Both the position numbers and the translations under genes were made by a program. This document shows positions 10,306 to 16,999 of a stretch of 31,036 nt of DNA, piece by piece. The stretch covers positions 1 through 31,036 of the forward strand of contig DCZC01000168.1 of assembly GCA_002331565.1 (NCBI GenBank), given 5' to 3'. The stretch comes from Gemmatimonas sp. UBA2094. Its GTDB lineage: Bacteria; Gemmatimonadota; Gemmatimonadetes; Gemmatimonadales; Gemmatimonadaceae. Under the pieces are notes generated by a model that ran no database searches, was not told the DNA's origin, and saw nothing but the letters and a program-made list of their open reading frames with translations. Position 1 is the first letter of the stretch; every line of letters begins with the position of its first letter.

Positions 10306-11625
10306 ATGAGCCTTCCAGTCGTTGCCATCGTCGGACGCCCCAACGTGGGCAAGTCACACCTGTTCAACCGTATCATCGGCGAAGCCACGGCCATCGTGAG
10401 CGACGAGGCGGGCACCACCCGCGACCGTCACTTCGGCGAGGCCGAGTGGGCAGGGCATCACTTCTGGCTGGTCGATACGGGCGGGCTCGTCGAAGATTCC
10501 GACCTGCCCATGGACCTGGCAATTCGTCGTCAGGTCATCGAGGCCATCGACGAGGCCGATCTCATGCTCTTCGTGTGCGACGCGAAAGTCGGGGTCCATC
10601 CGAGCGATGCGCGCATCATGGACCTGCTGCGTAACTCCCAGAAGCCGTGGCTGCTGGTGGCCAACAAGGTCGACAATCCGGAGAGCACCGACTTCTACGA
10701 GTTCTATCGACTTGGCGTAACCGACGTGTACCCGGTCTCGGCGAGCAACGGCAAGGGCTCGGGTGACCTGCTGGACGCCGTGGTCAATGCCATCCCCGAG
10801 ACCAACGAGGAGCGCCCCGAGGCCATCCGCGTGGCGGTGATCGGTCGCCCCAATGTGGGCAAGTCGAGTTTCGTGAACCGGCTGCTCGGCGAGGACCGGC
10901 TCGTGGTGAGCGACATGTCGGGCACCACGCGTGACGCCATCGACGCCCCGATGCGCTACAAGGAGACCGATCTCATCTTCGTCGACACGGCTGGGCTGCG
11001 CCGGCAGTCGAAGATCGACGACGGAGTGGAGTTCTATTCGTCGCTGCGTACGCGCCGCGCCATCGACTCGTCCGATGTGTGTGTCCTGATGATCGACGCC
11101 ACCGAAGGGTTGCAGAATCAGGACCTCAAGATCGCCACCATGGCGTGGGAGGCGGGACGTGGGCTCATCCTCGTGATCAACAAGTGGGACCTGTACGAGG
11201 ACAAGACCGACAAGAGCGCCGACAAGTTCCGCAAGGAAGCCATCGACAAGGCGCCCTACTTCAAGTTCGTGCCGTTTCTGTTCACCAGTGCCGTGACGGG
11301 CCAGCGGGTCACCAAGGCCCTCGACCTCGTCCTCGAGGTGCAGGAGCAGCGCACGCGCCGCATCACGACGTCTCAGGTGAACGATGCGCTCGAGGAGATG
11401 GTGGCCCGTCGTCAGCCGCCGCAGGCCGCGGGCCGCGAAGTGAAGCTCAACTACGCCACGCAGGTCGAGATCGAACCGCCCACGATCGCCGTCTTCGGCA
11501 ATCACCCCGAGGCGATCCCCGAGCACTACATCCGCTTCCTGCACAACGGATTCCGGGAGAAATGGGGCTTCACCGGTTCGCCGCTGCGCATCATTCTCCG
11601 AAGAAAGAATAGTGATCGGACTTGA
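10306..11625 (+). CDS. der: Ribosome-assembly GTPase Der (EngA)
   Basis: Der is an essential double GTPase that binds the 50S subunit during assembly. It has 439 residues. The first G domain starts with GRPNVGKS (10-17) and has DTGG as G3 and NKVD as G4. The second has GRPNVGKSS, DTAG and NKWD. The C-terminal KH-like domain ends with FTGSPLRIILRRKN, the usual Der ending. One oddity: the residue after the first GKS is His18 (codon CAC), where the family normally has Thr or Ser. The Mg-binding Ser is kept, so activity is probably retained. The 3' end overlaps the plsY start by 14 nt. Confidence 0.97.
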   Translation: MSLPVVAIVGRPNVGKSHLFNRIIGEATAIVSDEAGTTRDRHFGEAEWAGHHFWLVDTGGLVEDSDLPMDLAIRRQVIEAIDEADLMLFVCDAKVGVHPSDARIMDLLRNSQKPWLLVANKVDNPESTDFYEFYRLGVTDVYPVSASNGKGSGDLLDAVVNAIPETNEERPEAIRVAVIGRPNVGKSSFVNRLLGEDRLVVSDMSGTTRDAIDAPMRYKETDLIFVDTAGLRRQSKIDDGVEFYSSLRTRRAIDSSDVCVLMIDATEGLQNQDLKIATMAWEAGRGLILVINKWDLYEDKTDKSADKFRKEAIDKAPYFKFVPFLFTSAVTGQRVTKALDLVLEVQEQRTRRITTSQVNDALEEMVARRQPPQAAGREVKLNYATQVEIEPPTIAVFGNHPEAIPEHYIRFLHNGFREKWGFTGSPLRIILRRKNSDRT

Positions 11626-12250
11626 GCTCCCGCTTTGGACGCTCGGCGCAGCGTATCTCGCCGGGTCGTTTCCCACCGCGTACCTCGTTGGCAAGGCCAA
11701 CGGGGTCGATCTGCGCACGGTCGGTTCCGGCAATCTCGGCGCGACCAACGTGTACCGGACGCTCGGGTGGCAGTGGGGGCTCTTGGTGTATCTCGTCGAC
11801 GGGCTGAAGGGGCTACTGCCGACGGTCCTGCTCCCCGGCGCGGTCGGCGTGGCGGGCGGCTGGCCGTGGGGGGTGCTGCTCGGCGTGCTCGCCATTGTCG
11901 GACACGTGAAGCCCATTTTCCTCATGGGGAAGGGGGGCGGGAAGGGGGTGGCGACCGCGAGCGGCGTGTTCTTCGCGCTCGCACCGGTGGCTGGCGCCTG
12001 TGCACTGCTGGCGTTCGCGCTGACGGTAGCGGCCACTCGCTACGTGTCGCTCGGATCACTTATCGGTGCGCTGGTTCTGCCGGTGGCCATGATGGCGCAG
12101 GCACGCGCGATCACGCCGCTCAGCCTCGTGGGTGCGGGTATCGCCGCCTTCGTGTTCTACACGCACCGCGACAATATCCGTCGGCTCATGCGCGGCAACG
12201 AACGCAAGCTCGGTGGCGACAAATCGGTGCAAGAGGGAGGAATGACATGA
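11612..12250 (+). CDS. plsY: Glycerol-3-phosphate acyltransferase PlsY
   Basis: PlsY transfers an acyl group from acyl-phosphate to glycerol 3-phosphate, the first step of phospholipid synthesis, in the inner membrane. It has 212 residues and several hydrophobic helices. The three PlsY motifs are visible: AGSFPTAYLVGK, GSGNLGATNVYRTLG and GHVKPIFLMGKGGGKGVAT. The start is taken as GTG 11612, inside the end of der, preceded by a purine-rich stretch (GAAGAAAG). The C-terminal tail is cytoplasmic, charged and slightly longer than usual. The stop overlaps the gpsA start, so the two enzymes that make and use glycerol 3-phosphate are translationally linked. Confidence 0.95.
   Translation: MIGLELPLWTLGAAYLAGSFPTAYLVGKANGVDLRTVGSGNLGATNVYRTLGWQWGLLVYLVDGLKGLLPTVLLPGAVGVAGGWPWGVLLGVLAIVGHVKPIFLMGKGGGKGVATASGVFFALAPVAGACALLAFALTVAATRYVSLGSLIGALVLPVAMMAQARAITPLSLVGAGIAAFVFYTHRDNIRRLMRGNERKLGGDKSVQEGGMT
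12235..12240 (+). promoter_or_regulatory. Shine-Dalgarno site of gpsA
   Basis: GGGAGG lies 6 nt before ATG 12247. It is one of the few strong ribosome-binding sites in the window and decides the gpsA start. The nearer ATG at 12242 is out of frame and stops after two codons. Confidence 0.75.
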
Positions 12251-13266
12251 TTCCGAACACCACTGCGGCTGCCATGCGCTGCGCCGTAATTGGCGGAGGA
12301 GCGTGGGGGACGGCCATTGCTGACCGGCTCGCGCGCAACGGTCACGACACGGTGCTGTGGGCGCGCGAGAAGGATGTGGTGGAGGCCATCAACACACGCC
12401 ACGAGAATCCGCGTTTTCTCGCCGACATTCCGTTGTCGCCGGCGCTCGTCGCGGCCGCTGACATGTCGCAGGCGCTACGTGGCGCCCAGCTGGTCGTGTA
12501 TGCGGCGCCGTCCCACGTACTGCGACCGGTCGTGGCGAGTTGCGCCCAGCACATCGGCGCGGGGACCGTGCTCTCCGTGGCCACCAAGGGCATCGAGCGG
12601 GAGACGCTCGCCCTCATGACCGAGGTCGTGGGCGAGGCCGCACCCGGGCATCCGGTCGTTGCCGTGAGCGGACCCAGCTTCGCCGCCGAGGTGGCGAAGG
12701 GGCAGCCTACTGCCGTCGTCGCGGCGTGCGCCGATCATTCGGCGGCCAAGCTGGTTCAGGGCGCCATGAGTGCGTCGGCCTTCCGCGTGTACACCAGCGA
12801 CGATGTGGTGGGCGTGGAACTCGGTGGTGCGCTCAAGAACGTGATGGCCCTGGCGACGGGAATTCTCGACGGCCTCGGTATGGGTTTCAATCCGCGCGCG
12901 GCGCTCATCACACGCGGTCTCGCCGAGATGACGCGGCTCGGCGTTGCCCTTGGTGCCAAGGCCGATACGTTCGCCGGTCTGGCAGGGCTCGGCGATCTGG
13001 TGCTCACGTGTACCGGAGCGCTGTCGCGCAATCGCGCCGTCGGGGTGGCCATCGGCATGGGACAGACCCTGGATGAGGCCATTGCCGGCAAGGACACCGT
13101 GGCCGAAGGCGTGCTCAACACCCAGAGCGCCAAGGCCCTCGCGGACAAGACGGGGGTGGCGATGCCAATCGTCGACGCAGCCCATCGCATCCTGTTCGAC
13201 GGCTGTGCTCCGCGTGATGCGGTGGCGGAGCTCATGGCGCGCGAACTGCGCGCGGAGCGCGACTGA
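12247..13266 (+). CDS. gpsA: NAD(P)-dependent glycerol-3-phosphate dehydrogenase
   Basis: GpsA reduces dihydroxyacetone phosphate to sn-glycerol 3-phosphate, the substrate of PlsY. It has 339 residues. The nucleotide loop is GGGAWGTA (16-23). SGPSFAAEVA (141-150) is a family signature, and the catalytic lysine is K197 in GGALKNVMALATG. The substrate-binding segment GLAGLGDLVLTCTG follows. ATG 12247 is chosen for its strong Shine-Dalgarno site and its ATGA overlap with plsY. A much longer in-frame extension upstream runs through plsY and is arginine-rich, so it is not coding. The MerR-type gene starts 2 bp after the stop. Confidence 0.97.
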   Translation: MIPNTTAAAMRCAVIGGGAWGTAIADRLARNGHDTVLWAREKDVVEAINTRHENPRFLADIPLSPALVAAADMSQALRGAQLVVYAAPSHVLRPVVASCAQHIGAGTVLSVATKGIERETLALMTEVVGEAAPGHPVVAVSGPSFAAEVAKGQPTAVVAACADHSAAKLVQGAMSASAFRVYTSDDVVGVELGGALKNVMALATGILDGLGMGFNPRAALITRGLAEMTRLGVALGAKADTFAGLAGLGDLVLTCTGALSRNRAVGVAIGMGQTLDEAIAGKDTVAEGVLNTQSAKALADKTGVAMPIVDAAHRILFDGCAPRDAVAELMARELRAERD

Positions 13267-13268
13267 CC

Positions 13269-13634
13269 ATGGCGGCCGCGCGCGGCGAACTCGTGCAGGA
13301 GTTCTACTCCATCGGCGACGTGTGCACCCTCACGGAGCTCAAGCCGCACGTGCTCCGTTACTGGGAAAGCCAGTTCAAGCTGCTCAACCCCGCGAAGAAT
13401 CGCAGCGGCAATCGCGTGTACTCGCGGCGTGAGGTGGAACTGATCCTGCTCGTGAAGCATCTGCTCTATACCGAGAAGTACACCATCGACGGTGCACGGC
13501 AAAAGCTCGACGAGCATCGCAAAGGCGGTTCCCTGCGTCCCGCCGCCCGGGCGGCGCTGGAAGTCGAAGCCCTCGAAAGCATCGAGCGTGAACTCGCCGA
13601 GTTGCAGGCTATGCTCGACGACGCCGCACGCTGA
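13269..13634 (+). CDS. MerR-family transcriptional regulator, short
   Basis: This is a 121-residue protein with an N-terminal MerR winged helix. FYSIGDVCTLTELKPHVLRYWE (from about residue 12) contains the helix-turn-helix and the 'LRYWE' signature. The wing follows, with SGNRVYSRREVELILLVKHLL. The C-terminal third is a helical, charged segment that could be the dimerising coiled coil (EALESIERELAELQAML). No metal-binding cysteine cluster or effector domain is visible, so it is not a metal sensor of the MerR/CueR type. It resembles the short MerR-like regulators common in Gram-negative housekeeping operons. The gene sits 2 bp after gpsA and 15 bp before surE. Its target is unknown. Confidence 0.88.
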   Translation: MAAARGELVQEFYSIGDVCTLTELKPHVLRYWESQFKLLNPAKNRSGNRVYSRREVELILLVKHLLYTEKYTIDGARQKLDEHRKGGSLRPAARAALEVEALESIERELAELQAMLDDAAR

Positions 13635-13649
13635 TTCCCCCATTCATCC

Positions 13650-14408
13650 ATGCGCCTCCTCCTCAGTAACGACGACGGCATTCTCGCGAAGGGACTCAGC
13701 GTCCTCGAGCAGGCCGTCACGCCGCTCGGCGATATCCACGTGGTCGCCCCCGACCGCGAACAGAGTGCCACCAGCCACTCGCTCACACTGCATCATCCGC
13801 TGCGCCCCGTACGCCTGGGCGACAAGCGCTGGCAGGTGGACGGGACCCCCACCGACTGCGTCATGCTGGCCTGTGAAGCGCTGCTCGAGAAACGTCCCGA
13901 GTTCGTGTTGAGCGGCATCAACCACGGCCCCAACATGGGCGAGGACGTGCTCTACAGCGGGACCGTGGCCGCCGCGATGGAAGGGCTCGCGCTGGGCATT
14001 CCCGCCGTAGCGCTGTCGTTCGCGGGCAGCGTACTGCGCGCGGACGCCATTCTCGATACGCAGGTTTCGCAGATTCGTGCCCTGGTGTCGCACCTCATGC
14101 AGCTCAAGACGTTCCCGCCCGACACCCTGCTCAATGTCAACCTCCCCGCCGTCCCGGGCCACGAGATCAAGGGTGTGCGCCTCACGCGACTCGGCCGCCG
14201 GGTGTTCAGTGATTCCATCACGAAGATGAAGGATCCTTGGGGCCGTGAGATTCTGTGGATCGGCGGCGGCAGTGTGGAGTGGAGCGGGCCGGAGGACTCA
14301 GATTTCCGCGCGGTGCACGATGGGTACATCTCGGTGACCCCGCTGCACCTCGATCTGACACACCGGGACATCCTCGACGCGGCGACGGACTGGTGGCAGG
14401 CGCCGTAG
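13650..14408 (+). CDS. surE: 5'/3'-nucleotidase SurE
   Basis: SurE is a metal-dependent phosphatase of nucleoside monophosphates linked to stationary-phase survival. It has 252 residues. The metal-binding NDDG is at 7-10 and PDREQSATSHSLTL is at about 34-47. SGINHGPNMGEDVLYSGTVAAAMEG (about 88-112) is the second signature. The gene is followed directly by pcm, as in the surE-pcm pair of Proteobacteria, where both handle damaged molecules. The pcm start lies inside the surE 3' end. Confidence 0.96.
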   Translation: MRLLLSNDDGILAKGLSVLEQAVTPLGDIHVVAPDREQSATSHSLTLHHPLRPVRLGDKRWQVDGTPTDCVMLACEALLEKRPEFVLSGINHGPNMGEDVLYSGTVAAAMEGLALGIPAVALSFAGSVLRADAILDTQVSQIRALVSHLMQLKTFPPDTLLNVNLPAVPGHEIKGVRLTRLGRRVFSDSITKMKDPWGREILWIGGGSVEWSGPEDSDFRAVHDGYISVTPLHLDLTHRDILDAATDWWQAP

Positions 14409-15049
14409 AGCCGGAGTTCCGCGGCGCACGTCGTCGGCTGGTGGAGGCGCTGCAGGACAAGGGCATCAAGGATCTCGCCCTCCTGCGCGCCATCGACAGC
14501 GTCCCACGTCACCTCTTCGTACCGCCCACGGTAAGGCATCGGGCGTACGAGGATTCGGCGTTGCCCATCGGCAATGGCCAGACCATTTCGCAGCCATACG
14601 TGCACGCGCGCGCAGTGGAGCAGTTGATGCTCACGGGGGGCGAGAAGGTGCTCGAAATCGGCACCGGCTCGGCCTACCAGACCGCGTTACTCGCGCAGCT
14701 CGCGGCGCAGGTGTTCTCGGTCGAGCGCTATCGTGAACTGCTCGATCGCGCCCGGGTGATTCTGCAACAGGCCAACGTGCGCAACGTCTCGCTGTCGCTC
14801 GGCGACGGCACCCTTGGGTGGCGTGAGTACGGGCCGTACGACGGTATCGTAGTGAGCGCCGGGGCCCCACAGGTGCCGCAGGCGTTGGAGGACCAGTTGG
14901 CCGAGGGGGGCCGCCTCCTCATTCCCCTCGGTGACAAGGAGGAGCAGATGCTCACCCTGTTCGTGAAGCGGGGCGGCCAGCTCGAGCGGCGTGACATCAC
15001 CTCCGTTCGCTTCGTCCCCTTGATTGGAGCGCAGGGTTGGCCTGGGTAG
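14393..15049 (+). CDS. pcm: Protein-L-isoaspartate O-methyltransferase
   Basis: PCM methylates isoaspartyl residues so that they can revert to aspartate, which repairs aged proteins. I chose GTG 14393, overlapping surE by 16 nt, because it gives 218 residues, close to the family length of about 210. Longer in-frame versions run back through surE. Motifs are the active-site segment NGQTISQPY (61-69), the SAM loop VLEIGTGSAYQTALLA (about 86-101) and the late motif EGGRLLIPLGD. A GTG about 48 nt downstream is a possible alternative start. The 68 bp after the stop separate it from apt. Confidence 0.95.
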   Translation: MAGAVEPEFRGARRRLVEALQDKGIKDLALLRAIDSVPRHLFVPPTVRHRAYEDSALPIGNGQTISQPYVHARAVEQLMLTGGEKVLEIGTGSAYQTALLAQLAAQVFSVERYRELLDRARVILQQANVRNVSLSLGDGTLGWREYGPYDGIVVSAGAPQVPQALEDQLAEGGRLLIPLGDKEEQMLTLFVKRGGQLERRDITSVRFVPLIGAQGWPG

Positions 15050-15105
15050 CCCGCGGCGACGATCCCCTGCGGTGACGCGGCCCCTGTTCGCCACCAACCG
15101 CTGAT

Positions 15106-15111
15106 TACATT
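15106..15111 (+). promoter_or_regulatory. Possible -10 element of a leaderless apt transcript
   Basis: TACATT ends 6 nt before the apt ATG at 15118, so a start point at the usual distance would fall on or next to the A of the start codon. No good -35 is visible 16-18 bp upstream. The AAGG directly touching the ATG is too close to act as a Shine-Dalgarno sequence. Weak evidence. Confidence 0.3.
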
Positions 15112-15117
15112 GCAAGG

Positions 15118-15687
15118 ATGACGTTAGCCCCAGCCCACGACTCGCTCGCCGCCCGCGTCGCAGGTGCGCTGCGTGACGTTCCGGATTTTCCCGCGCCCGG
15201 GATTCTCTTCAAGGACATCACCCCCGTGCTCGCCGATCCGCAGCTGATGCGTGACGTGGTAGAGCGGATGTGCGCCCCGTATGCCGATGCCGGCATCACG
15301 CACGTGGTGGGTGTCGAGAGCCGCGGATTTCTCTTCGGTATGCCGATGGCCCTCGCGCTTGGCGTGCCGTTCGCGCCGGCGAGGAAGCCGGGGAAGCTGC
15401 CGTGGCACACGGCACGCGAGGAGTACACGCTCGAGTACCGGAACGATGTCCTCGAGATGCACGAGGATGCCCTCGCGCTTGGCCGTGGCGCCGATGTGCC
15501 GCAACGTTCGCGGACGCTCGTCGTGGACGATGTGCTCGCCACGGGTGGTACGGCGGCGGCGACGTGCCGACTCGTGGAGCGACTGGGTGGCGTGGTGCAG
15601 GGGGTCGCCGTGCTCGTCGAACTCGGTGTCCTCGGCGGCCGGGCACTGATGCCCGGACGGAGCGTGACGGCGGTCCTGACGTTCTAG
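15118..15687 (+). CDS. apt: Adenine phosphoribosyltransferase
   Basis: APT salvages adenine with PRPP to give AMP. It has 189 residues. The N-terminal VPDFPAPGILFKDITPVLADP (about 21-41) and the ESRGFLFG loop (67-74) are characteristic. RKPGKLPWHT followed by YTLEYRNDVLEMH (about 89-115) is the flexible loop region of the APT family. The PRPP-binding motif is VVDDVLATGGT (135-145). The start follows a 68-bp gap, so it may have its own promoter. The final 12 bases of the gene carry the -35 element of the downstream tRNA promoter. Confidence 0.97.
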   Translation: MTLAPAHDSLAARVAGALRDVPDFPAPGILFKDITPVLADPQLMRDVVERMCAPYADAGITHVVGVESRGFLFGMPMALALGVPFAPARKPGKLPWHTAREEYTLEYRNDVLEMHEDALALGRGADVPQRSRTLVVDDVLATGGTAAATCRLVERLGGVVQGVAVLVELGVLGGRALMPGRSVTAVLTF

Positions 15688-15704
15688 GCGAGATTTCGTA
15701 TAGT
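15676..15704 (+). promoter_or_regulatory. Sigma-70-type promoter of the tRNA-Arg gene
   Basis: CTGACG (15676-15681) and TATAGT (15699-15704) are 17 bp apart. The -35 overlaps the apt stop codon region. Transcription would start near 15711, about 29 nt before the mature tRNA. An 8-bp direct repeat (CCGCGGGT) lies in the leader. Confidence 0.65.
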
Positions 15705-15739
15705 TAGGTGCGCCGCGGGTCACCGCGGGTGTGCCGGAC

Positions 15740-15814
<75 letters not shown>

Positions 15815-15906
15815 TTTGGGGATGAGGCGGGTGCCTTGTCGCGGTGAATCCCATTATGTTATCGGGTTGTAGCTCGTACCCCACCTTTCACCGTTGGCAT
15901 ATCCGC

Positions 15907-16572
15907 ATGGCGCAGGCGACCCGTAACGCAGCAAGCTCCTCGGCCTCCTTGAGCGACGACCCGATCGAGTCGGTCTCCACCTGGTTCCAGGGGAACAGCA
16001 AGCCGATTCTGATGGCGGTCGGCGGCGCCGCCGTGGCCGCGGCGGCTGTGATGCTGTACCGCAGCAGCACGGCGTCGACCCGTGAGAAGGCATCGGCCGC
16101 GCTGTACGCGGCGCAGACCCCATACGTCGAGGGGAAGTTGCCGGAGGCGGAAAAGGCGCTTGGTACGGTCGTCACGCGGTTCGGCAGCACGGCGGCCGGC
16201 CAGCAAGCGGCGGTCCTTCTGGCCCAGGTGCAGTTCGACCAGAACAAGGTCGACGAGGGGATCAAGACGCTTGAGCAGGCTGTTGGCGGCAGTTCGGCTG
16301 AGTTCAAGTCGAGCATCGAGGGGCTGATTGCCGCGGGCTACGAGCAGAAGAAGGATTTCGTGAAGGCGGCCGAACATTACGCGAAGGCCGCGTCGGCCTC
16401 GCCGTTCAAGTCCGAGAAGTACAACCAGCAGGCCAACCAGGCGCGGAGCCTCATGACCGCCGGCAAGGACGCGGACGCGCTCAAGATCTGGGAAGAACTG
16501 GCCAAGCTCGACGGCGAGCCGATTCAGCAGGAAGCGAGCGTTCGCATCGGCGAACTGCTCGGCAAGAAGTAA
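15907..16572 (+). CDS. Membrane-anchored TPR protein (YfgM-like)
   Basis: The product is not firmly identified. ATG 15907 gives 221 residues; a start further upstream would add about 21 residues of poor quality. Residues 1-30 are hydrophilic and Ser/Ala-rich, followed by one transmembrane segment (about 33-51, PILMAVGGAAVAAAAVMLY). The rest is alpha-helical with TPR-like repeats (for example YVEGKLPEAEKALGTVV, AAEHYAKAA, DALKIWEELAKL). This N-in, single-helix plus TPR layout is that of YfgM-like proteins, which assist envelope protein folding at the translocon. Orthology is an inference. It is the last + strand gene before dif and is followed by three hairpins. Confidence 0.8.
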   Translation: MAQATRNAASSSASLSDDPIESVSTWFQGNSKPILMAVGGAAVAAAAVMLYRSSTASTREKASAALYAAQTPYVEGKLPEAEKALGTVVTRFGSTAAGQQAAVLLAQVQFDQNKVDEGIKTLEQAVGGSSAEFKSSIEGLIAAGYEQKKDFVKAAEHYAKAASASPFKSEKYNQQANQARSLMTAGKDADALKIWEELAKLDGEPIQQEASVRIGELLGKK

Positions 16573-16645
16573 GGCCAGGGCGTCTGGCCCGGTTCGACCG
16601 GGCGACACGAAATCGGGCGGGTTCCTCGGCGGAACTCGCCCGATT
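16573..16645 (+). terminator. Three consecutive hairpins after the TPR gene
   Basis: Starting at the TAA stop there are three inverted repeats. The first is GGCCAG/CTGGCC with a 5-nt loop (16573-16589). The second is CCCGGT/ACCGGG with a 3-nt loop (16588-16602). The third is a 15-bp stem with one G-U pair and a 5-nt loop (16611-16625 with 16631-16645). The last is very stable and is the likely 3' end of the + strand transcript. No U-run follows, so it may act with Rho or as an RNA-end protector. Confidence 0.65.
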
Positions 16646-16727
16646 GTGCATTCCGGTTCGAATGTGACACTCACAGGGCAGTAGCTTGCGGCGATGGCGC
16701 CAGTTGCGATCTTTTACGACCCGGAAG

Positions 16728-16755
16728 TGTGCGTATAATACATGTTATGTAAACC
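16728..16755 (+). other. Candidate dif site (XerC/XerD chromosome dimer resolution site)
   Basis: The 28 bp have the dif layout. The left (XerC-type) arm is TGTGCGTATAA (16728-16738), the centre is TACATG (16739-16744) and the right (XerD-type) arm is TTATGTAAACC (16745-16755). Recalled reference arms: E. coli dif has GGTGCGCATAA (9 of 11 equal) and TTATGTTAAAT (8 of 11), and B. subtilis dif has the right arm TTATGTAAACT (10 of 11). The inner ATAA...TTAT dyad is present. The site is intergenic, exactly where the gene direction switches from all + to all - strand, as expected at a replication terminus. XerC and XerD would recombine here under FtsK control. The TATAAT inside it is part of the site and should not be read as a promoter. 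Confidence 0.82.
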
Positions 16756-16952
16756 GACGGTCGTGGATAACCGTGGGAAACTTGCCTGTAGAAATCGGGG
16801 CCGGATGTGGGAATCTCGTGTAAGTCCAGTTCCTTGAATCGTTTGCATCGCTTCTGCTGAGTCGAAATGTCATCTGCCGGTCACGGATTGTTGTTCTGTC
16901 CACCTGTCCACATGGCTCGTCGTGTATTTCTTCGGGGTTCGGAGCGGCGAAC
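16756..16952. other. Non-coding, AT-richer stretch next to dif
   Basis: No convincing gene is seen. The composition is visibly less GC-rich than the flanking genes. CGTGGATAA (16762-16770) reads TTATCCACG on the other strand, one base from the DnaA-box consensus. GTGGGAAA (16773-16780) and CTGTCCACA (16904-16912) are weaker look-alikes. The stretches 16755-16766 and 16908-16922 can pair over 12 bp with two small bulges. No promoter independent of dif is visible, so an RNA gene cannot be claimed. Confidence 0.5.
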
Positions 16953-16979
16953 AAAAACGGCGCCCTGAAGGCGCCGTTT
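16953..16979 (-). terminator. Intrinsic terminator of the pyrG-to-dapF gene run
   Basis: A perfect 10-bp stem (16955-16964 with 16970-16979, AAACGGCGCC/GGCGCCGTTT) has a 5-nt loop. Read on the - strand it continues as a run of five T with GTT after it, just 20 bp past the dapF stop. On the + strand the tail is weaker (TTTCTGTC), but the structure may also block stray + strand transcripts. Confidence 0.85.
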
Positions 16980-16999
16980 CTGTCAGCCGCCATGGGCAT

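Noticed and set aside
15837..15864. A second dif-like element upstream of the TPR gene (TTATGTTATCG)
   Set aside because: Only the XerD-type arm resembles dif (8 of 11). The left arm matches poorly, so no pair of sites bounding an integrated element can be claimed.
16756..16920. A replication origin, because of the DnaA-box-like motifs
   Set aside because: There is no dnaA, dnaN, gyrB or parAB nearby, only one good box is seen, and genes converge here rather than diverge, which fits a terminus.
16734..16980. TATAAT at 16734-16739 as a promoter of a ~235-nt 6S-like RNA ending at the 16955-16979 hairpin
   Set aside because: The TATAAT lies inside the dif-type element and has no usable -35. 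The hairpin has its U-run on the - strand, so it belongs to dapF. The RNA idea is left only as a weak possibility.
16745..16999. An 84-residue open frame on the - strand between dapF and dif
   Set aside because: It runs through the intrinsic terminator, has no Shine-Dalgarno site and shows no known motif.
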